Assembly: GCA_963682055.1 (NCBI GenBank)
Contig: OY821747.1
Location: 22,008,126 to 22,072,125, forward strand
DNA from: Primula veris
Taxonomy: Eukaryota; Streptophyta; Magnoliopsida; Ericales; Primulaceae
Direction of reading: 5' to 3'
DNA: 64,000 nt
Positions 61,409 through 64,000 of this stretch are shown here, in pieces. Each line of letters begins with the position of its first letter. The stretch's first letter is position 1. Made by a program: the position numbers and the translations under genes. The notes below the pieces were generated by a model. That model did not search any database, had not been told where the DNA came from, and was given only the letters and a program-made list of their open reading frames with translations.

Positions 61409-62777
61409 TCAGGTATTGTTTCCTTTTGATACAACACTCTCATTTGGGTGTTTAGATTTACAGTATTTACCTTTCATGAATTTAGACCAAAAAAAATTTT
61501 GTATTCTAAACTTCCACCAGAGTTTGAGTGAGAAAGCCTCAATAATACTTTTGAAGCTTCTCACTCCTAAACCACCTTCTTTAATAGGTCTACAAATAGA
61601 CTTTCGGTTCACCCAGTGGTACTTATTTTTTCCTTCTTTATTACCCCATAGAAAATTAGGTAGAATTTGATCAATTTTTTTAATAAGCTGCTTAGGAGGG
61701 TTCATAGCTGCTAGAGTGTAAATAGGAATGGACTGAAGCAATGAAATAATTAGAATTAGCCTTCCCCCCATATTGAGATTTTGGGTCTTCCAACCTGATA
61801 ACTTATTTCTCACTTTGAAAATTAATTCATGATAAAAAATACATTTTTTATTGCCATGATATAACTTGCAGCCTAGATAAATAAAAGGGGGTTTTCTCAC
61901 TGAAATATTGAGTAAGTTACTCACTTGAAGTTTATGAGAGTCAGTCACCTCTTTTGATGCATAAAACCCTCTGAATATGCTTTAAAGAATTCATATTAGC
62001 ACCACTGAAAATAATAATGTCATCAGCAAAAGACAAATGAGTAATAATAGGTGTTCCAATAGGAGCTTTGAAGGCTCTCCAACTCTTTTTCTCTATAAGC
62101 AGAGTGAGATTTCTTGTTAAGGCTTCTGAGCAAAGAACAAAAAGATTAGAAGAGAGAGGGTCACATTGTCTTAGACCATTAGTAGCATTAAAGAACCGCG
62201 TAGAAGCACCGTTCACCAAAATAGAAAAGCTATTACTAGAAATAATTCTCCAAACTCTATCAATCCATATATCAGAGAAACCAAAATTTCTTAAGACTGG
62301 AATTAGAAAATGTCAAGAAATTTTATCATAAGGTTTCTTCATATCTAGCTTCAAGGCTATGCTTTTACCACTGTTTTTCTTATTCAAAGTTGAGATTAAT
62401 TCTTGAGCCAATAGAATATTATCAACTATATCTCTTTTGGCAACAAAACCACTTTGATTCTCAGATATAATATGGAGTAGAACAATAGACAGTCTAGAAG
62501 ACATAATTTTGGAGATGATTTTGTTACAGAAAGTGCATAAGCTGATAGGTCTAAAGTCGAAAAACTTATCTGCATTGGTCTTCTTAGGAATAAGGGCAAT
62601 AAGTATATTAGTCATAGCTTTAGGAAGCTCTGAATGAGAGAAAATTTGCTTAATTGCTGCTAGAATGTCTTCCGCAATAATATCCCAACAAGAAGTGAAA
62701 AAATGACCATTATACCCATTAATATCTGGGGCACTACTCTTGTTTAAGTCCCAAACTGCACTTTTGACTTCCTCCAT
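61409..62777 (-). pseudogene. LINE reverse transcriptase, broken
   Basis: Begins VKSAVWDLNKSSAPDINGYN, then IALIPKKTNADKFFDFRPIS, SENQSGFVAKRDIVDNILLAQE and ALKLDMKKPYDKIS, where a Trp codon has become TGA near 62314. It continues NGLRQCDPLSSNLFVL and the catalytic LSFADDIIIF box near 62010. A frameshift near 61948 precedes the thumb-like part (YLGCKLYHG, LSGWKTQNLNMGGRLILI, FLWGNKEGKNKYHWV). All core motifs are present but unjoined. Confidence 0.9.
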
Positions 62778-62783
62778 ACCAAT

Positions 62784-64000
62784 CTATCTAATAAGAAAAT
62801 GATTATCATACTCTGTAATACACTTAGGAATAGCATCCAGGTTTTTATAAACAAAATTGGTAGTTCTATTAGAAGCTAACAAATTTTTAAAAAAATTGAC
62901 AGTTTCACCTTGAATATCAAATTTATCAGTTAATTCTTCATTCTGTTCATTTATAATACTATTAATAACACACTTACTCCTTCTCTTCTTTACTACTCCA
63001 TGATATAATTTAGTATTTGTATCTCCTTCCTTTGTCCACTTTAAATTTGCTTTTTGATCCCAGAAATTTTTCTTTATTTTAAGTCTATAATTAAGGTCAG
63101 CTTTCATCTTATTAAACTCACTCCTATTTGCAGGTGTGAGACTATCTTCATACACTTTCTCTGCTATGAGAACTTTGTCTTCAACATCAATCACCTTCTG
63201 AAATATATTGTCAAAGGTATCCTTTCTCCACTTACATAAACTTTTCTTCAAATATTTCAAATTTAGAGTCAAAGAATATAGAGCATTGCCACATTTATAT
63301 GTCTTCCAATTTATTTTAACATCTAAAAACTCTTTGTAACTAGGCCAGAACTTTTGAAAGATTAATCTTTTAATGTTCTGATCTTCTTCATTTTTCAAAG
63401 TCACCAATAGAGGACTGTGATCACAGTTATCTTTTGATAAATGTTCAAGAGAAATAGATTGAAAGAGGTTGTGACAGCTCAGATTCACACAAACTTTATC
63501 AATTCTTTCTAAAATTAGGTCATCCTCAACTCTATTATTCCTCCAAGTGAATTTAGAACCAATATAATTGAGCTCAAAGACGCCTATTTCATTAATACAA
63601 TCCGGATAGTCATTTGCCCCTTTAATATTAATAGGCAACCCCCCTGCTTTATCCTCTTCTTTAGACATAGTATTGAAATCTCCTGCTATAAACCAAGGAT
63701 TAGTAGTTTTGGAATTTATCAGAAATTCCCAAAGGTTGAGTCTTTCTTGTACTGTACACTTGGCATAAATAGCAGAAACTTGAAAGGATAAATTTGAGGA
63801 GTGAACTTTAATATTTAGGTTAATACAGTGACTGCATTGAGTACCCACGGTTACCTCTATTTTCAAAGTATGAAACACCCAAATTTTGTTGTCATTCTAA
63901 GCAAAAGCATAGTCACACCCCACTTTTCTTCTATACAAGTCCAGTTTAGCATTATCCACTTTAGGTTCTATACAAATAAGAAACATAATCTTATTTACCT
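62784..64000 (-). pseudogene. LINE endonuclease domain, broken
   Basis: Encodes an exonuclease-endonuclease-phosphatase fold: EPKVDNAKLDLYRRKVGCDY upstream of an in-frame TAG near 63898, then FIAGDFNTM (Asp-containing metal site), KFTWRNNR, ILERIDKVCVN and the terminal DHSPLL with the catalytic Asp-His. A coiled segment links to the polymerase. A TAG at 62784-62786 separates it from the next part in the same frame. Confidence 0.88.

Larger units (their letters stand above)
59693..64000 (-). mobile_element. LINE retrotransposon, decayed, runs off right edge
   Basis: A minus-strand non-LTR element. From 64000 leftwards: AP-type endonuclease, reverse transcriptase, zinc-binding domain, RNase H, then a 3' untranslated region (about 59700-60022) ending in a short A-tail (TTTTTTTT at 59692-59699 on the + strand). 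It inserted within the duplicated AO flank, interrupting GACATT. This order is that of plant L1-type LINEs with a terminal RNase H. Multiple stops and frameshifts make it inactive. Confidence 0.92.

Noticed and set aside
1..64000. CRISPR arrays, bacterial operons, rRNA or intact tRNA genes
   Set aside because: No regularly spaced repeats, no bacterial gene organisation, and the only tRNA-like signal (59236-59285) is a degenerate SINE-type head.

Overview
This is a window of plant nuclear DNA, most likely from a eudicot. The evidence is a strongly AT-rich base composition, genes broken by many GT-AG introns, chloroplast-targeted enzymes typical of plants, and a dense layer of plant transposon families: Ty1/copia, a LINE with an RNase H domain, CACTA ends, hAT and Stowaway-like MITEs and long foldback elements. 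I cannot name the species from sequence alone.

Five genes look intact. A single-exon DUF1645 gene lies at 12230-12730. A nine- or ten-exon chloroplast beta-carbonic anhydrase lies at 16453-22405. An eight-exon L-aspartate oxidase (AO), the first enzyme of plastid NAD synthesis, lies at 35421-40354. Two five-exon secreted GDSL esterase/lipase paralogues lie at 42110-45974 and 52218-55606. All are on the + strand. They do not form an evident pathway; AO and the GDSL genes are simply neighbours shaped by local duplication.

The rest is mobile or relic DNA. From left to right: a minus-strand copia relic with its LTR (1-2760); a 1.2-kb long-inverted-repeat element (3275-4469); small MITEs; two CACTA-type ends (7971 and 8543); a foldback MITE (10808-11138); a complete but decayed copia element with two LTRs (24356-29691); a possible relic TIR element (31963-32895); an internally deleted copia relic with a 3' LTR and a long G-tract (47146 to about 51.6 kb); and a minus-strand decayed LINE running off the right edge (59693-64000).

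The most informative structure is the AO/GDSL block. GDSL1 and GDSL2 are an old tandem pair with recognisable promoter and downstream similarity. Much later, AO sequence from intron 2 through its 3' flank (about 36595-41363) was copied just downstream of GDSL2, where it decayed to a pseudogene (56430-59692) by exon deletions, a nonsense codon and frameshifts. Because the flank was copied too, the parental locus preserves the empty site of a later hAT-type insertion (58995-59481) with its 8-bp target. I find no convincing undescribed multi-gene system. The best leads are an alternative C-terminus of the carbonic anhydrase governed by an intron that carries its own stop codon and poly(A) signal, the hAT family with two local copies, a palindrome-enriched copia relic, and a short repeat that shares the tail of the local LINE.
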